From: Lachnospiraceae bacterium
GTDB taxonomy: Bacteria > Bacillota > Clostridia > Lachnospirales > Lachnospiraceae
Reading direction: 5' to 3'
Assembly: GCA_024690605.1 (NCBI GenBank)
Contig: JAILOV010000037.1
Span: 1-32,766 of the forward strand
Length of the DNA stretch: 32,766 bases
Shown here: positions 32,626-32,766 of the stretch, piece after piece
Layout: each line of letters opens with the position of its first letter
How positions within the stretch are numbered: the first letter of the stretch is position 1
Position numbers and translations under genes: made by a program
The notes under the pieces: generated by a model
Seen by the model: the letters and a program-made list of their open reading frames with translations, nothing else
Told to the model about the DNA's origin: nothing
Database searches by the model: none

Positions 32626-32766
32626 ATGGCCAGGCCAAAGCCGGAAATAAAATATTCCAACACGGTTCCTGCCATATTTCTGCAGAGGAACAATCGCTTT
32701 ACGGCAGAAGTGTTGGTCGGAGATGAGCAGAAGACGGTTCATATTAAGAACACGGGACGGCTTGAG
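32626..32766 (+). CDS. sfsA: SfsA-family DNA/RNA nuclease-like protein, 3' end outside window
   Basis: The 47 visible residues start MARPKPEIKYSNTVPAIFLQ and continue RNNRFTAEVLVGDEQKTVHIKNTGRLE, the typical SfsA N-terminus: an OB-like domain with a conserved RF.A.V and H..NTGR. SfsA was named for stimulating maltose fermentation in E. coli; its molecular function is not settled, although a nuclease-like domain is expected in the missing C-terminal part. The ribosome site GAGGGG is about 12 bases before the ATG, so reinitiation after the small ORF 6 bp upstream may help translation. Confidence 0.78.
   Translation, partial: MARPKPEIKYSNTVPAIFLQRNNRFTAEVLVGDEQKTVHIKNTGRLE

Overview
The window looks like a chromosomal segment of a fairly G+C-rich, Gram-positive, anaerobic butyrate producer, most likely of the Lachnospiraceae (Butyrivibrio/Roseburia relatives). 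The main evidence is the gene order thl-crt-hbd-bcd-etfB-etfA, the glgC/glgD pair, the plant-polysaccharide enzymes, a lipoprotein-dependent sugar ABC importer without its own ATPase, and strong GGAGG ribosome sites. The genus is inferred from gene content and order, not from a database search.

Layout. 1-3220: the tail of a GH130 mannoside phosphorylase followed by two SGNH acetylesterases, CE2-like and CE17-like; together they would deacetylate and phosphorolyse acetylated manno-oligosaccharides inside the cell. 3279-5812: an ABC exporter pair and an unexported CE8 pectinesterase. 5834-6976 (minus): a GH105 unsaturated glycuronyl hydrolase, convergent with the pectinesterase. 7102-10083: an SseB-family protein, an SDR reductase and thioredoxin reductase. 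10251-12248: a secreted SH3-NlpC/P60 wall hydrolase and long-form HPF, with WalR-like direct repeats flanking the hydrolase gene. 12284-13654 (minus): a MATE efflux pump. 13823-19804: the complete butyryl-CoA operon, closed by a strong terminator. 19957-20763 (minus): a secreted protein of unknown function. 21026-23288: glgC-glgD. 23394-24482 (minus): an isolated mtnA. 24682-28232: a CUT1-type sugar importer (two permeases and a lipoprotein) with LacI-type operator candidates and an extra promoter for the binding protein. 28352-31971: a FapA-family protein with about twelve 26-residue N-terminal repeats, followed by an HD-GYP protein whose receiver lacks the phosphoacceptor Asp. 32028-32101: tRNA-Arg(ACG). 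32146-32472: no intact gene, only direct repeats and a decayed tyrosine-recombinase fragment, which suggests an old integration at the tRNA. 32473-32766: a 48-residue ORF and the start of sfsA.

How it fits together. Plant mannan and pectin fragments are imported, trimmed in the cytoplasm and fermented to butyrate, with surplus carbon stored as glycogen. No CRISPR array, rRNA operon or intact mobile element is visible. The least explained parts are the repeat-FapA/HD-GYP pair, the WalR-like sites around the NlpC/P60 gene, and the debris beside tRNA-Arg.
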